Shown here one piece after another: positions 26,144-37,300 of a DNA stretch of 64,000 bases. How positions within the stretch are numbered: the first letter of the stretch is position 1; each line of letters begins with the position of its first letter. Location: NCBI RefSeq assembly GCF_025860405.1, contig NZ_CP063785.1:8185390-8249389 (forward strand). The letters run 5' to 3'. The DNA is from Tolypothrix sp. PCC 7712 (GTDB lineage Bacteria; Cyanobacteriota; Cyanobacteriia; Cyanobacteriales; Nostocaceae). The position numbers were made by a program, and so were the translations under genes. The notes beneath the pieces were generated by a model, which was not told where the DNA came from, ran no database searches, and was given only the letters and a program-made list of their open reading frames with translations.

Positions 26144-26176
26144 AGATCCCCGACTTTTTGAAAAAGTCGGGGATCT
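26144..26176. repeat. 33-bp palindromic repeat, copy 2
   Basis: AGATCCCCGACTTTTTG and AAAAAGTCGGGGATCT make a near-perfect inverted repeat. It is the same length and centre as the copies at 13627 and 47464, with compensating arm changes. It lies 72 bases past the stop codon of thrC. Confidence 0.9.
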
Positions 26177-26200
26177 GCTGATCAATCCAAAATCCGTCTT

Positions 26201-26240
26201 GGAAAGTTCTGATCGGCGGAAGCCGCCGCTCAGACTTTCC
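26201..26240 (-). terminator. Hairpin after thrC
   Basis: GGAAAGTTCTGATCGGCGG and CCGCCGCTCAGACTTTCC form a long GC-rich stem directly behind the thrC stop codon. A transcription terminator or mRNA-stabilising stem is likely. Confidence 0.6.
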
Positions 26241-26247
26241 GCAAATT

Positions 26248-27339
26248 CTAAAATCCCATCGCTGTGGCAACTGCGCCTAATTCTGCCTCAATTCCTTGTT
26301 TAAATTGGCTGTGGCTGTGCTTAATGGCTGTATCTGGGTCTTTTAAACCATTACCCGTGAGGACGCACACAACTGTTGCTCCTGAGGGAATTTGGTCTTT
26401 CACCTGCAACATTCCGGCTACGGAAGCAGCGCTGGCTGGTTCGCAGAAAACGCCTTCTGTTGATGCGAGCAATCTGTAAGCATCAAGAATTTCCTCATCG
26501 GTAACGGCGTAGAAGTTTCCTTGGCTAGCTGATTTTACTGCCACAGCTTTTTCCCAACTCGCAGGATTGCCAATGCGAATTGCTGTTGCTACTGTTTCGG
26601 GATGCTGTACTGGCTGACCGTTAACTAAAGGTGCTGCACCTGCTGCTTGGAAGCCCATCACTGTGGGTAAGCGATCGCATTTCCCTACTTGGTGGTATTG
26701 ACAAAATCCCATCCAATATGCAGATATATTCCCCGCATTGCCAACTGGGATACATAGCCAGTCTGGGGCGTTACCTAAAACATCAACGATTTCAAAGGCG
26801 GCTGTTTTCTGCCCTTCTAAACGGTAGGGATTGACTGAATTCACCAAGGTGATGGGGTAGCTTTCTGCCATCTCACGGACAATTTCTAAGGCACGGTCAA
26901 AGTTGCCTTTTACCGCCAGCACTTCTGCCCCATATAGTAAAGCCTGTGCTAACTTACCCAGCGCTACATAACCATCGGGAATCAGCACAAAAGCTTTCAT
27001 CCCGCCACGCCTAGCATAAGCTGCGGCTGCTGCTGAGGTATTTCCTGTACTGGCACAAATTACCGCCTTTGCCCCTGCTTCCTTAGCCTTGGAAATAGCC
27101 ATTGTCATTCCCCGGTCTTTGAAGCTACCAGTGGGGTTAAGACCGTCATATTTGACAAAAACGCGGACTTGTCTACCAATGCGTTCTGCGATCGCGGGCA
27201 CTGGAATTAGCGGTGTATTACCCTCTAACAAAGTGACAACGGGCGTTGTTTCGCTGACAGGCAAGTATTCACGATAGGCTTCGATCAGTCCGGGCCAAGG
27301 TTGGCGATGAGATTTAGCAGCAGATAGGCTTACAGTCAC
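26248..27339 (-). CDS. thrC: Threonine synthase
   Basis: A PLP enzyme converting O-phosphohomoserine to threonine. The length, 363 residues, is normal for the short bacterial class. The PLP-binding lysine is Lys74 in NPTGSFKDRGM. The phosphate-binding loop ICASTGNTSAAAAAYA and the C-terminal PASAASVAGM segment are in place, as is the Gly-rich VGNAGNISAYW. It starts at ATG 27339. Two hairpins (26144 and 26201) lie behind it. It appears monocistronic, as often in cyanobacteria. Confidence 0.97.
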   Translation of the reverse strand: MTVSLSAAKSHRQPWPGLIEAYREYLPVSETTPVVTLLEGNTPLIPVPAIAERIGRQVRVFVKYDGLNPTGSFKDRGMTMAISKAKEAGAKAVICASTGNTSAAAAAYARRGGMKAFVLIPDGYVALGKLAQALLYGAEVLAVKGNFDRALEIVREMAESYPITLVNSVNPYRLEGQKTAAFEIVDVLGNAPDWLCIPVGNAGNISAYWMGFCQYHQVGKCDRLPTVMGFQAAGAAPLVNGQPVQHPETVATAIRIGNPASWEKAVAVKSASQGNFYAVTDEEILDAYRLLASTEGVFCEPASAASVAGMLQVKDQIPSGATVVCVLTGNGLKDPDTAIKHSHSQFKQGIEAELGAVATAMGF

Positions 27340-27686
27340 GGTAATTTATATCAGTTTTTTCGTGCAAACAGAAAAATTTCAATGGTAAACATCTTGCACC
27401 AAGAGACGCTCTCATCACAAGAACAAAGTAATTTTTATAGTGCGGGCGTTTTACCTAGATTTTTATTTACCATTTTCTAGTCAGCTTTGTCAGAAGTTTT
27501 GCCAAAAGCGAATCTCATCTGTGATGTTTTTTCTGGAACACAGGCATCACAATTTGAGTCTCTTATCACAAAACTATAAACCCATTAGAGTAAATGATTG
27601 AAAGTATACAATCATTTAACAAAGCTTAAAACTACATTATTATATTATCTCTAATGGTGTGAGTTGAGTTGTGGATTTAAATAACT
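27340..27686. other. Divergent spacer between thrC and a small gene
   Basis: About 350 AT-rich bases that must hold the promoters of thrC and of the 64-residue protein. I see no gene, no strong repeat and no riboswitch-like structure. Confidence 0.4.
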
Positions 27687-27881
27687 ATGTCTACCAGTTC
27701 TTCTACTAGTGTTTCTGATCGTCCTTGCCAAGATCTTTGGAAAAGCCAGTTAAACAAGGCTTACTACCAAGACGACCAACAAGCTAAATTAATGCACCTG
27801 CGAGCAGAGGTAGAATCTTTGCTGTTACAGTTACAAAGCCTGAAGGAACAACGCCTGTCTGCTGATAGCCAAGAGCAATAA
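27687..27881 (+). CDS. Small conserved-looking protein (64 residues)
   Basis: MSTSSSTSVSDRPCQDLWKS begins a Ser-rich head, followed by one amphipathic helix (LMHLRAEVESLLLQLQSLKEQR) with leucine heptads. It is probably a small coiled-coil protein. The start at 27687 is the first ATG after a long spacer. I cannot name a family. It is convergent with the large membrane-anchored gene at 28003. Confidence 0.6.
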   Translation: MSTSSSTSVSDRPCQDLWKSQLNKAYYQDDQQAKLMHLRAEVESLLLQLQSLKEQRLSADSQEQ

Positions 27882-28002
27882 GCTCAACGCAGGCTGAAGG
27901 TTGAATTCTGGAGGCTCAAGGCTAAAACCAAATTAGCCAATTTTTTGCAACCCTAAATTAAATTCATCCTTTATACTTCAGCCTTCAACCTTCCTGCGGC
28001 TG

Positions 28003-30372
28003 TTATTCAAAGCGTTGATTTTTCTTTGACCAGCGCTTGAGGCTATATTTATCACCATTTTCTACTAATAGCGCTAGAGATTGTCCATCTGCAAGTTGGG
28101 CTATCCCCGTTAGTGTTTGGTGGTAATTTTGCTGAAACTCAGTATAAATTACCTTACCACTATCAGACAAGATTAAAGTGCGGGGACGAGAAAGATTTTT
28201 GGCGGCTGCTTGTGCGTCAATTCCTGGATGATTTAAAGATGCGATCGCTTCGTCTGAGATAGTCAACACACTTTCTGGATGCGTATTATTGGTTAAATTT
28301 AAGACTTGCACGGGCCAATAGCCTATTTGTTGCAACATCTGTGGCAGACTGGGCATAGCACCATTGGGAATTTGACCTGATTGTTGTAATGACTTCCACA
28401 CTGTTGGTAGCATGGCTGACACTCTGGCTGGATCTTGTTGTGATAGTTCTTGCAGAGTGATGGGGGATGGTTGTACCCATTCCAGCGCTGCATCTGTTAA
28501 AGCTAAAGGTCGTGGTTGGAGATGATTTTGATTTTCCGCAATTGGTTGTCCAGATACTAGCAAGCGTAAAACCCCACCTTGCAATTGCACGCCTTTAATT
28601 GTGGCGGTGGTCATTTGTTGTTCTCCGTTGGGTAACCAAACCACTATTAAAATTGTGGGGTTAGCACTAATACCCAAGGTGTCCCACATAAATTTTGCTG
28701 GAGAAATTTTAGGTAATTGAAAATTCCCAAAGGGGAAATTGAGCCAGCGTTTACCATCATTAAATGCACTCACCTCTACTTGATACCAAACTTCGTTATC
28801 TGTGAGTTGCAGGTCTGTTGTCAGGTTTGGTCTTAGCCAATCTTTTTTGTTGACTTGGGTAATGAGTTGCACCGAACCCACAATTCGGCTGGGCTGAGTA
28901 GAAAGGATTTTGGGTCTGATACCTTCGTTACTGAGTGTGGCTAACAAACCTTCAATATAAGTCATCGTTTGGGGAGTAATTTGTGGTTGTGCTTTCAACC
29001 AAGAAATCGCGTGTTCTTCCCCCCGTTGAACAGCTAATACCAATGCACCCCAAGCGATTACCTCTGGTCTATTGGGGTTGACTCGCAATGCAGTAGTGAT
29101 GCGGTTCCATAACCTACCTCCATCCATTTGCAGCAGAGTCGCAATTTCTGGGACATTTTGTGGCGAAGCTTCAAATACCTGTAATGCTTTTTGCCAGCGA
29201 CCATCAATTAAATCTGCTAGCACCTCTTGAGAGGGAATTGCCCAAGTTTTATCAGCTTCGGTTTTCGTCAGTTGGGAATGCAAGCTAATTACATCGATTT
29301 GCGCTTGTGCATCTGCAGGAAGTGTGGCTTTTTGCTGTTTCTGCAATGATTGCAGCCACTCAAAAGCTGGAGTCCACAGTCCGCTACGGGCTAGTAATAA
29401 GGCGTTTTTGTAAGCAGGATTTTTCAGGGCTGGTATTTTTAAAGAAATTTCTTCTAAAGCAATGGGATGGAGAAATAATTTTAAAGGTTTAATTTGATAA
29501 ATACGTAACCTTGGTTCTAAACCTATAGTTTGATCGATAACTAATTCTTTGACACTATCTCCAGTCACCTGCTGCCATTTTGGTAGTTGTCCATTGGGGC
29601 TTTTCCAAGTCAACATCTGTTGCAGAGTACTGCGTTGTGGATTGTAGTAAATAATATTACCGTAGGCGATCGCACTAGTTCCCTGGGGTAGTTTACCTTG
29701 TAGATTCAGCCACAATCCTGATGATGTGCCACCCGGAAAGCGCTTGACTTCAGTTAACGGTAAGGGTTGGCTATTTTCTGGGTTATCTAATTCCACTTCA
29801 TCAGCAGTAGAAGCCACAAAAGATTCTTCTGGCCCAGTTATGGCTAGTTGACTGGCTAAACGGTAGTATTTTTCGGTTGGAGATGGTAATTCCAAATCTT
29901 GAGATTGTTGATAAACCCTCAGTTCTACCAATGCTTGACAATCATTCAGGCAATCAGGACGCTGTTGGAAAACTGGCAGTAAAAAAGACTGTTGTTTATC
30001 CTTTGGTACAGTTATAGTCTCCCCAGCCATGAGTTTTTTTTGACTCAGGCTAAGTTTAATTTGTTTGAGAGTCAGGGGTTTATCCTTGTAATTACCCCGA
30101 GATATTTGCGCCCATTCCGGTAAAAATTTATTCATCCAGATAATTTTTTCTGGATTAAAAATATAAAGAATACTGAGCCAAGCAAAAGTAATTAATACAC
30201 CAACACTACTCAACAATATGGCGATCGCTAGAGTTGATGTCAGTCTATTTCCCCATTGAGAATTTTTTTGGTGTGTTGTAGAGACATCTTGATTTCTCCC
30301 AACATGAGACTGGTTTTGCCATGAGGGTTTTAAAGTTAGCTTTCGCAATCGATTGACCATGTTGGTTTGCAC
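28003..30372 (-). CDS. Large membrane-anchored protein of unknown function
   Basis: A 789-residue protein. A basic N terminus is followed by a single hydrophobic helix (LAIAILLSSVGVLITFAWLSILYIF, about 48-72), so most of the protein is probably periplasmic. The long soluble part is rich in Gln, Leu and Pro and includes helical TPR-like stretches (about 315-450) and a beta-rich C-terminal half. The last residues (LADGQSLALLVENGDKYSLKRW) form strands. The frame opens with GTG at 30372; ATG at 30360 (MVNRLRKL) is a likely start. It is divergent from the SLH-porin gene. No enzymatic motif was found. Confidence 0.7.
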   Translation of the reverse strand: MQTNMVNRLRKLTLKPSWQNQSHVGRNQDVSTTHQKNSQWGNRLTSTLAIAILLSSVGVLITFAWLSILYIFNPEKIIWMNKFLPEWAQISRGNYKDKPLTLKQIKLSLSQKKLMAGETITVPKDKQQSFLLPVFQQRPDCLNDCQALVELRVYQQSQDLELPSPTEKYYRLASQLAITGPEESFVASTADEVELDNPENSQPLPLTEVKRFPGGTSSGLWLNLQGKLPQGTSAIAYGNIIYYNPQRSTLQQMLTWKSPNGQLPKWQQVTGDSVKELVIDQTIGLEPRLRIYQIKPLKLFLHPIALEEISLKIPALKNPAYKNALLLARSGLWTPAFEWLQSLQKQQKATLPADAQAQIDVISLHSQLTKTEADKTWAIPSQEVLADLIDGRWQKALQVFEASPQNVPEIATLLQMDGGRLWNRITTALRVNPNRPEVIAWGALVLAVQRGEEHAISWLKAQPQITPQTMTYIEGLLATLSNEGIRPKILSTQPSRIVGSVQLITQVNKKDWLRPNLTTDLQLTDNEVWYQVEVSAFNDGKRWLNFPFGNFQLPKISPAKFMWDTLGISANPTILIVVWLPNGEQQMTTATIKGVQLQGGVLRLLVSGQPIAENQNHLQPRPLALTDAALEWVQPSPITLQELSQQDPARVSAMLPTVWKSLQQSGQIPNGAMPSLPQMLQQIGYWPVQVLNLTNNTHPESVLTISDEAIASLNHPGIDAQAAAKNLSRPRTLILSDSGKVIYTEFQQNYHQTLTGIAQLADGQSLALLVENGDKYSLKRWSKKNQRFE

Positions 30373-30547
30373 TCTATCTAGAAAGTAGTTTGAGGCTGCA
30401 TAATTTATCTTTTATACTCGCGGTTTTTAAATATTGCCCAAAAATTTTCCAGTCTAATTTGACACAAAAACCGTAAAATTACTCAAGCCATTTATACATA
30501 AATATGAATACACTCATGGCCTAAGTATGGAAGCAGAGTAGAAGCCA

Positions 30548-32191
30548 ATGATACGCCCCACTAAAATAAAGACCTGGATGCTGGCATGGTTAATAATTAC
30601 GGGCGTAAATGGATTTTGCCAACAAGCGATCGCTCAAGATTATAGTTTGCCTTCTTCTAGTGAAGAATCTGCTCTAGAAAATCCAGAACCGATGGAGCAA
30701 GTAACATCGGTATCACAGCTAAAAGACGTACAACCGACGGACTGGGCATTTCAAGCATTACAATCTTTAGTAGAACGCTACGGTTGTATCGCAGGTTATC
30801 CCAACAGCACTTATCGAGGCGATCGCGCATTGACACGCTATGAATTTGCCGCAGGTGTTAATGCTTGCTTAGATAGAGTTAACGAGTTAATTGCTACAGC
30901 TACCAGTGACTTAGTTAGCCGCGAAGACTTAGCCCAAATCCAAAAATTACAATCAGAATTTGCCCCAGAATTAGCCACTTTACGGGGTAGAGTCGATCAA
31001 TTAGAAGCGCGCACAGCCGAACTTGAAGCCAATCAATTTTCCACAACAACGAAACTCAGTGGCTTCGCCATAATTGGCGTACAAGGAAGAAATAGCAATC
31101 GTGGTGACATTAACCCTAGAGATGGTATCAAAGATACAAATGACCTAGGGACAAATACTAATGTTATCTCCTTGAGTCAGCTGTATTTAACTACTCAATT
31201 TACGCCGCGTAGTTACTTATTTACAGGTCTTTTACATGGAATCGGTGCTACCAGTCCGAGGTTTAACAATAGCATTTCTCGCAATGATGTGTTGCTGGGC
31301 TACGAATTTCCTACGGATGGCTTGATCATTAGTGACCTGCATTATCACTGGTTAGCAGCTGACAACTTAGCGCTGATGATCGGTACAGAAAACGTCAATA
31401 TGACAACCGCTTTCCGAGGCCCAAACCGAGCAGAAAGTGGTGCTACAGGCCCCCTATCTCTGTTCGCACAACGTAACCCTATTTTAAATATAGGGTTTGG
31501 TCATGGTGGCATAGCTTTGGATTGGCAAATTGCTAAACGCCTCAGTTTACAGGCACTTTATTCTAGTTTTAATCCTGGTAATCCAGGTAAAGGTACTGGC
31601 ATATTTGATAGTAATACTACGACTGGTGTACAGTTACTTGTAACGCCAACGGATGCTATAGATTTAAGTCTTTATTATGTGAATAATTACTCTTCAGATG
31701 GTTGTTTACTCAGCTTTGTAGGTGATGAGTGCTTAACAGCAAATTCCGCACCTCTACAAACCAATGCTGTGGGTGCAACCGTCACTTGGCAAATTTCACC
31801 TCGCATTACTATTGGGGGATGGGGTGGTTATACCAGTTCTTACATTCCTGGGCAATCGGGAAGTGTGGAAACAACAAATTACATGGCATTTGTTAATTTC
31901 CCTGATTTATTTGCTAAAGGAAATTTGGGCGGAATTTATGTCGGACAACCGCCAAAAATTACTAGCAGTAACTTACGCACAGGTAGCAATGTTCCTGACA
32001 CAATTAATACAGGTTTAGGACGTGCAGGCGGACAACCAGGAACGACACTGCAAATCGAAGCTTTTTATCGCTTTCAAGTCACAGATAATATTAGTATTAC
32101 CCCAGGAATCATTCATATATTAGAACCCGGACATACACCTAATAGTGATCCTGTGACTATTGGTATACTTAGAAGTACTTTTCTGTTTTAA
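30548..32191 (+). CDS. Iron-uptake porin (SLH domain plus OprB-type barrel)
   Basis: Outer-membrane porin of the cyanobacterial SLH-OprB family, linked to uptake of inorganic iron. Of its 547 residues, about 1-30 form a signal peptide (ending QQAIAQ). Residues about 55-115 form an SLH domain (QLKDVQPTDWAFQALQSLVE, then YEFAAGVNACLDRV) that binds the cell wall. A short coiled coil (about 125-162) leads into a beta barrel ending with the aromatic residue of IGILRSTFLF, as expected for barrel assembly. It starts at ATG 30548. It is divergent from the gene at 28003-30372. Confidence 0.92.
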   Translation: MIRPTKIKTWMLAWLIITGVNGFCQQAIAQDYSLPSSSEESALENPEPMEQVTSVSQLKDVQPTDWAFQALQSLVERYGCIAGYPNSTYRGDRALTRYEFAAGVNACLDRVNELIATATSDLVSREDLAQIQKLQSEFAPELATLRGRVDQLEARTAELEANQFSTTTKLSGFAIIGVQGRNSNRGDINPRDGIKDTNDLGTNTNVISLSQLYLTTQFTPRSYLFTGLLHGIGATSPRFNNSISRNDVLLGYEFPTDGLIISDLHYHWLAADNLALMIGTENVNMTTAFRGPNRAESGATGPLSLFAQRNPILNIGFGHGGIALDWQIAKRLSLQALYSSFNPGNPGKGTGIFDSNTTTGVQLLVTPTDAIDLSLYYVNNYSSDGCLLSFVGDECLTANSAPLQTNAVGATVTWQISPRITIGGWGGYTSSYIPGQSGSVETTNYMAFVNFPDLFAKGNLGGIYVGQPPKITSSNLRTGSNVPDTINTGLGRAGGQPGTTLQIEAFYRFQVTDNISITPGIIHILEPGHTPNSDPVTIGILRSTFLF

Positions 32192-32382
32192 TTGTTTAAA
32201 ATTGTTTGTTTCCATGTTTTCCATTTACTGGCTGCAAACGATGGATTAACACAAGCTTGGCTTAGAACTCCCGGTTCGTGATTTAGTATGAGTTAAAGCA
32301 TCAACAAAAGAAAATAGTGTCTGCTGTTGAAATGAGCAAACACTATCATAAACTTATGGCAAACAAGGAAACACTAATTAAA

Positions 32383-32592
32383 TTACTTATCTACATCTGG
32401 AACGAAATCGGGGCGTTGTTTATCTTCCCAACCTACAGGACGTTTGGAGTTATACCAAGCAATCGAACCAATCACAGCAGACGCAACAAAACCTACAAGA
32501 AAAACTACTGTGAGTACTAGTGAGTAATTAAAACTGCTTTCTGTAGCTAATGAAGCTTCTGTAAGAAAATAGGCAAAGGCAACATTGAACAT
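32383..32592 (-). CDS. Small photosystem II-associated protein, Psb35-like
   Basis: A 69-residue protein with one transmembrane helix (YSLVLTVVFLVGFVASAVIG) followed by the conserved-looking tail WYNSKRPVGWEDKQRPDF. I associate this pattern with the small cyanobacterial membrane protein annotated as photosystem II assembly protein Psb35. That assignment comes from memory of the family and is moderate in strength. The ATG at 32592 is used. It stands alone between the porin and a CsbD gene. Confidence 0.6.
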   Translation of the reverse strand: MFNVAFAYFLTEASLATESSFNYSLVLTVVFLVGFVASAVIGSIAWYNSKRPVGWEDKQRPDFVPDVDK

Positions 32593-32905
32593 AATTTATA
32601 ACCTTAAATTATTAATGAGTTAAACCTAAATTGACAATTTGATTTCCTGATTCCTACATTCAAAATCAAATTTACATCAGTCCCAATACTGCTCGGTTAA
32701 GGATTTTCAACTCGGAATTTAGTTTGGGTAAAAGGTGAAAGGGTAAGGGTTAAAGGTTTTTTCTTGCCCCTTTTCCCCTTCCCCTTTTGCCCTTAACCGA
32801 CAAGTATTGACATCAGTCCGAATATGACTTCTGTAAGTAAGAAGGTAGAGTAAATAATATTTTTATTGGCATTATTTTCTACCTTCTTATGCAAATATCT
32901 GTTAA
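32593..32905. other. Spacer without recognised gene
   Basis: Contains C/T-rich low-complexity sequence (about 32755-32800) and the two short complementary blocks AAGAAGGTAGA/TCTACCTTCTT (near 32839 and 32879) that can form a hairpin behind the CsbD gene. Confidence 0.4.
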
Positions 32906-33088
32906 TTAATCTACAGCTTTCTTAATTTCATCCTTGACGTTTTCGGCTGTATGGCGCACTTGAGATTCTACTTGCTTTGCTTGTCCTTCAGCCTTATCAT
33001 TGGGGTTACCAGTGATGTCACCAACAACTTCTTGGATTTTACCTTCGATATTTTTGGCAACGGCTTTGGCTCTATTTTCTAAACTCAT
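32906..33088 (-). CDS. CsbD-family stress protein
   Basis: A 60-residue hydrophilic protein of the CsbD family (MSLENRAKAVAKNIEGKIQE...VGDITGNPNDKAEGQAKQ). These are small stress-induced proteins of unknown activity, common in several copies in cyanobacteria. A ribosome-binding AGGAGC lies just upstream of the ATG at 33088. It is monocistronic. Confidence 0.9.
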   Translation of the reverse strand: MSLENRAKAVAKNIEGKIQEVVGDITGNPNDKAEGQAKQVESQVRHTAENVKDEIKKAVD

Positions 33089-33781
33089 ACATTTGCTCCT
33101 AAATTTTAGTGATTTTTTTAATGTGGCTCAAGTCATTCAATGTTTATAGATTAGCTTGTTATTTTTGGCAGCGATTCTATCTTAAGAAGATAATTCATCA
33201 GGTTTTTGATAATTCCTGATATATAATTTTGAGCTAGCTCAACTCATCTTGAAGATTTCTAGGAATAATTTCTCGATAGAGGTAGGCTCTTTGTCAGTTC
33301 TATCTCGAGATAATAAGTTCTCTGTCTGGTGGTAGGCTAAGTTGAAGAATTAAATAGCTGATTCCTGAGGAGTAAAGCATTTCAGGAATTTACAGTTAGA
33401 TTCAACCTCACTCGTCTTTCCCAAAGATTTAGATGTGTTACGTCTCGCGCCTAACACATCCTACAGTCGCGGGTTGATGAGATATATATAATTTTAGGGG
33501 CACAATATATTGTGCCCCTACTGTACGCGATCGCCTGAAATATGATGTATAGCATTCCTATATGTGAAAGCCAATCTACAGTTGTACGTTTTTCTTCCTG
33601 TTCCCTACCTTAATTTGTCGTTTCGGAACTAATTGAGGATTGCTATATTTCAATTTTTCTCGAACAACAGCTTATTTGCAGGCTGTTAGATAGCAAAATG
33701 TAAAAGTTATGTTTTTGTATACTTAATTTACTTTGAGTTAGTTTTTAATTTACCATCCTTAATTCGATATCAGCTTGGGAT
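33089..33781. other. Long spacer with interspersed repeats
   Basis: No gene is supported in about 690 bases. Hairpins of known interspersed type occur: GTGTTACGTCTCGCGCCTAACAC near 33435 and TAGGGGCACAATATATTGTG with its closing arm at 33496-33521. A degenerate repeat beginning AGCATTCCTAT (about 33552) recurs near 40456. Confidence 0.5.
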
Positions 33782-34021
33782 TTAGGCTGCAATCAGCTGG
33801 GTTGCTAAGGAAGCAATATCTGTTTCTAACAATAAGATTGTGGTTTCATAACCGATTCTACCCATTTCTGGTTCGTCTCCCATTTGCATTTCTACATAAT
33901 ATGCCCAAGTCGCTGAATTAGGGCTGCACTTTACTATCATTCCCATACCACCGATAAATTCTACTGTTTCCCCAGGCGAAAATTTAGGTATTGTAAAACT
34001 ATTTGCACTCATTGCCATCAC
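33782..34021 (-). CDS. Small cyanobacterial protein, 79 residues
   Basis: After a short head it reads FSPGETVEFIGGMGMIVKCS and MGDEPEMGRIGYETTILL, a small beta-rich, SH3-like layout I have seen in uncharacterised cyanobacterial proteins. It has no signal or membrane segment. Two starts are possible, MMAMSAN at 34021 or MSAN at 34012. Function unknown. Confidence 0.65.
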   Translation of the reverse strand: MMAMSANSFTIPKFSPGETVEFIGGMGMIVKCSPNSATWAYYVEMQMGDEPEMGRIGYETTILLLETDIASLATQLIAA

Positions 34022-34350
34022 CGTTTTATTTCATCTATTTAGTTCAATTTATAATGCACTATTGTGATTTCCTGCTCTATCGCAAGTTTAAATTTAGGCA
34101 TTATTTATTTAATTCTTCCGAATCAAGTTGAATAATCTCTAGAATGAATATCAGCTTTTATTAAATTATTTGGTATCCTGAATAACATAAGATTTTGATT
34201 AATACTACTTTATGTTAAAATAAACTAAAAAATATTAAAAAGTTTAGAGTATGCAGCAAAAGCTATTGAGTAGCTACCAAATATGCAATGTCTGCTCTAG
34301 CTTTGTTTGGAGAAGATGATATAAAAACTCATACTCGACAGCAGATATAG

Positions 34351-37300
34351 TTGCAATTCACAAGAGAAATGTTCAATCATTTGAAAATTGGCAGCAAAAT
34401 AGGAGCAAGTTTCGCTTTAGGTTTAGTAATTCTTAGCGCCATTGGTTACGTTTCCTATCGTACAACTCAAGAACTAATCAAAACTTCCTATTTGGAAAAC
34501 CGTACATACCAAGTGATGGGATTTTTGGATGAGGTGAGTTCCAAAATTAAAGATGCGGAAACTGGACAACGTGGTTACATAATTACTGGAGAACAGCAAT
34601 ATTTAGAGCCTTATGAGAGTGCGATCGCCTCTTTACAGCCACCACTACAAAAACTCCGCGACTTAACTGCTAATAACCCCAAGCAAGAACAGCGCTTCAA
34701 TCGCTTAGAGCCGCTAATTAATACTAGGATAAATGTCCTGAAAAAAGTGATTGCGGCGCGCCAAAATCAAGGATTTGAAGCTGCTCAGAAGTTAGTGCTT
34801 TCAAATGAAGGAAAGCAGTTGATGGATCAGATTCGCAACTTGGCTGAGGAAATGAAACAAGCAGAACGTCAATTATTAGCTGAACGTTCAAGCCAAGCCA
34901 AAGCAGCCGCCAATCAAACTACTGCTACTATCGTCTATGGAATTCCTATAGCTTTTATCTTGATCGCTTTAATTGGCTATGTGCTATCAAGAAATATCTC
35001 GAAACCTATCGAGAAAATTGCTCGCATCGCCACCACAATTGCGGCTGGTGATTTATCGCCTAACTTACCACATACAAAACGTCAAGATGAAGTAGGTGTA
35101 CTGACAAACAGTTTCAATCAAATGATTGCTAATTTGCGAGAAACTAAGCAATTAAATGAAGAGCAAAACTGGTTAAAATCGAATCTGGCTGATTTGAGTA
35201 ACAGTCTTCAAGGAAGAAGAAATTTAGCCAATGTTACACAATTAATATTATCGCGGTTAGCTACTTTAGTGGGAGCGCAACAAGGCGTTTTCTACGTGAT
35301 GGATTCTGTAGAAAATCACCCTGTGATGAAGTTATTGAGTAGCTATGCTTACAATGAAAGAAAAAATTTAGCCAATCAATTTCACTTAGGTGAAGGATTG
35401 GTAGGACAATGTGCTTTAGAAAAGCAAAGAATCTTGCTCACCCAAGTTCCCAATGATTATATTCGCATTAGTTCTGGCTTAGGTGAAGCGCCGCCGTTAA
35501 ATATTATTGTCTTACCTGTATTGTTTGAAGAGCAGGTAGTTGCTGTTATTGAACTCGCATCATTCCAAACTTTTAATCAATTACATTTAACTTTTTTAGA
35601 GCAAGTTACTACAGTTATCGGCGTAGTCTTAAATGCGATTAAGTCCGATATGCTCACTCAGGAACTACTCCAGCAGTCTCAGGATTTAACCGAAGAATTA
35701 CAACATCAGCAAGCAGAACTGAAGCTGAGTAATCAAAGGTTACAAGAACAAGCGCAGGAGTTAGAAGAATCGCAATTACTGCTAAAACAACAACAAGAAG
35801 AATTGCAACAGTCCAACGAAGAATTACAACAATTAAATGAGGAGTTAGAAGAAAAGGCGGAATTGCTAGAAACACAAAAACGAGAAGTTGAAGTTAAAAA
35901 TCAACAAATTGAACAAGCAAGGCTATCTTTAGAAGATAAAGCCAAACAATTAACCCTCACCTCAAAATATAAGTCAGAATTTTTAGCCAATATGTCCCAT
36001 GAGTTGCGGACACCACTGAATAGCCTATTAATTTTGGCGCGCTTAATGGCAGAAAATTCCCAAGGTAATTTAACAGAGAAACAAATTGAATATAGCCAAA
36101 CAATTTATAGTGCTGGTAATGATTTGCTGCGATTAATTAATGATATTTTAGATTTGGCGAAAATTGAATCAGGTAAGTTTGCGATTGAAAGAGAAGAAGT
36201 TAGCCTGATAACTTTGCAAAGCTACCTCCAAGGGAATTTCCACCAGCTAGCACTAGAGAAAAATTTGAGTTTTAATATTCAAATTGACGGTAATTTACCA
36301 CTCACATTTCATACTGACTCTAAACGCCTCCAACAAATTTTAAATAATTTATTGGCAAACGCTTTTAAGTTTACTGAACAAGGAGGAATTTCCTTACAAA
36401 TTAGTCTAGTCAACGCAGATACGGTTGCTTTTGCTGTCAGCGATACAGGTATTGGTATTCCTAATGATAAACAGCAATTAATTTTTGAAGCATTTCAACA
36501 AGCAGATGGGACAACCAGCCGCAAATATGGCGGTACAGGCTTAGGTTTATCGATTAGCCGGGAACTAGCTCATTTGCTAGGTGGGAGAATTGAACTAGTT
36601 AGCCAACTAGGAAAAGGTAGCACTTTTACACTTTATTTACCAATCCAGGGAGTTCGCAGCCAAGGACAGAGCAGAGATAATACTTTACAAGATAAACAGA
36701 AAATTTCTCTACCTCTCCCAATTCCCGCACGTGCTGAAGCTTCTCCTCCTCCCGCAGTTCCTATCACTCCGCAAACTGAAGTTGCAGACGATAGAGACGC
36801 AATTCAAGTCGGCGATCGCGTTTTGCTGGTGATTGAAGATGATGTAAAATTTGTTCGTATCTTGCTGGATATGGCGCGCCAACAAGGGTTTAAGGTGTTG
36901 GTAGCCTTAAACAGCAAACAAGGTTTGGCTCTAGCACAACAGTTTAAACCCGATGCCATTACTTTGGATATCTGTATGCCAGATATAGATGGCTGGATGG
37001 TGCTAGATCGGCTCAAACATGATTCCCAAACGCGCCATATTCCCGTACATATCTTCTCCATTGACGATCGTCAACAACGTGGTTTAGAGTTAGGCGCGAT
37101 CGCTTATGTACAAAAGCCTGTTACTAAAGAACAACTGGTTGGTGCTTTAACCGATATTAAAGGCTTTGTTGAGCGTAAGGTCAAGAATCTGCTGGTAATT
37201 GAAGATGACCCAGTCCAAGCCCGCAGTATTATTGAACTAATCGGTAATGGCGATGTTCACAGTACAGCAGTCCATACAGCAGCTGCAGCCATAACTACAC

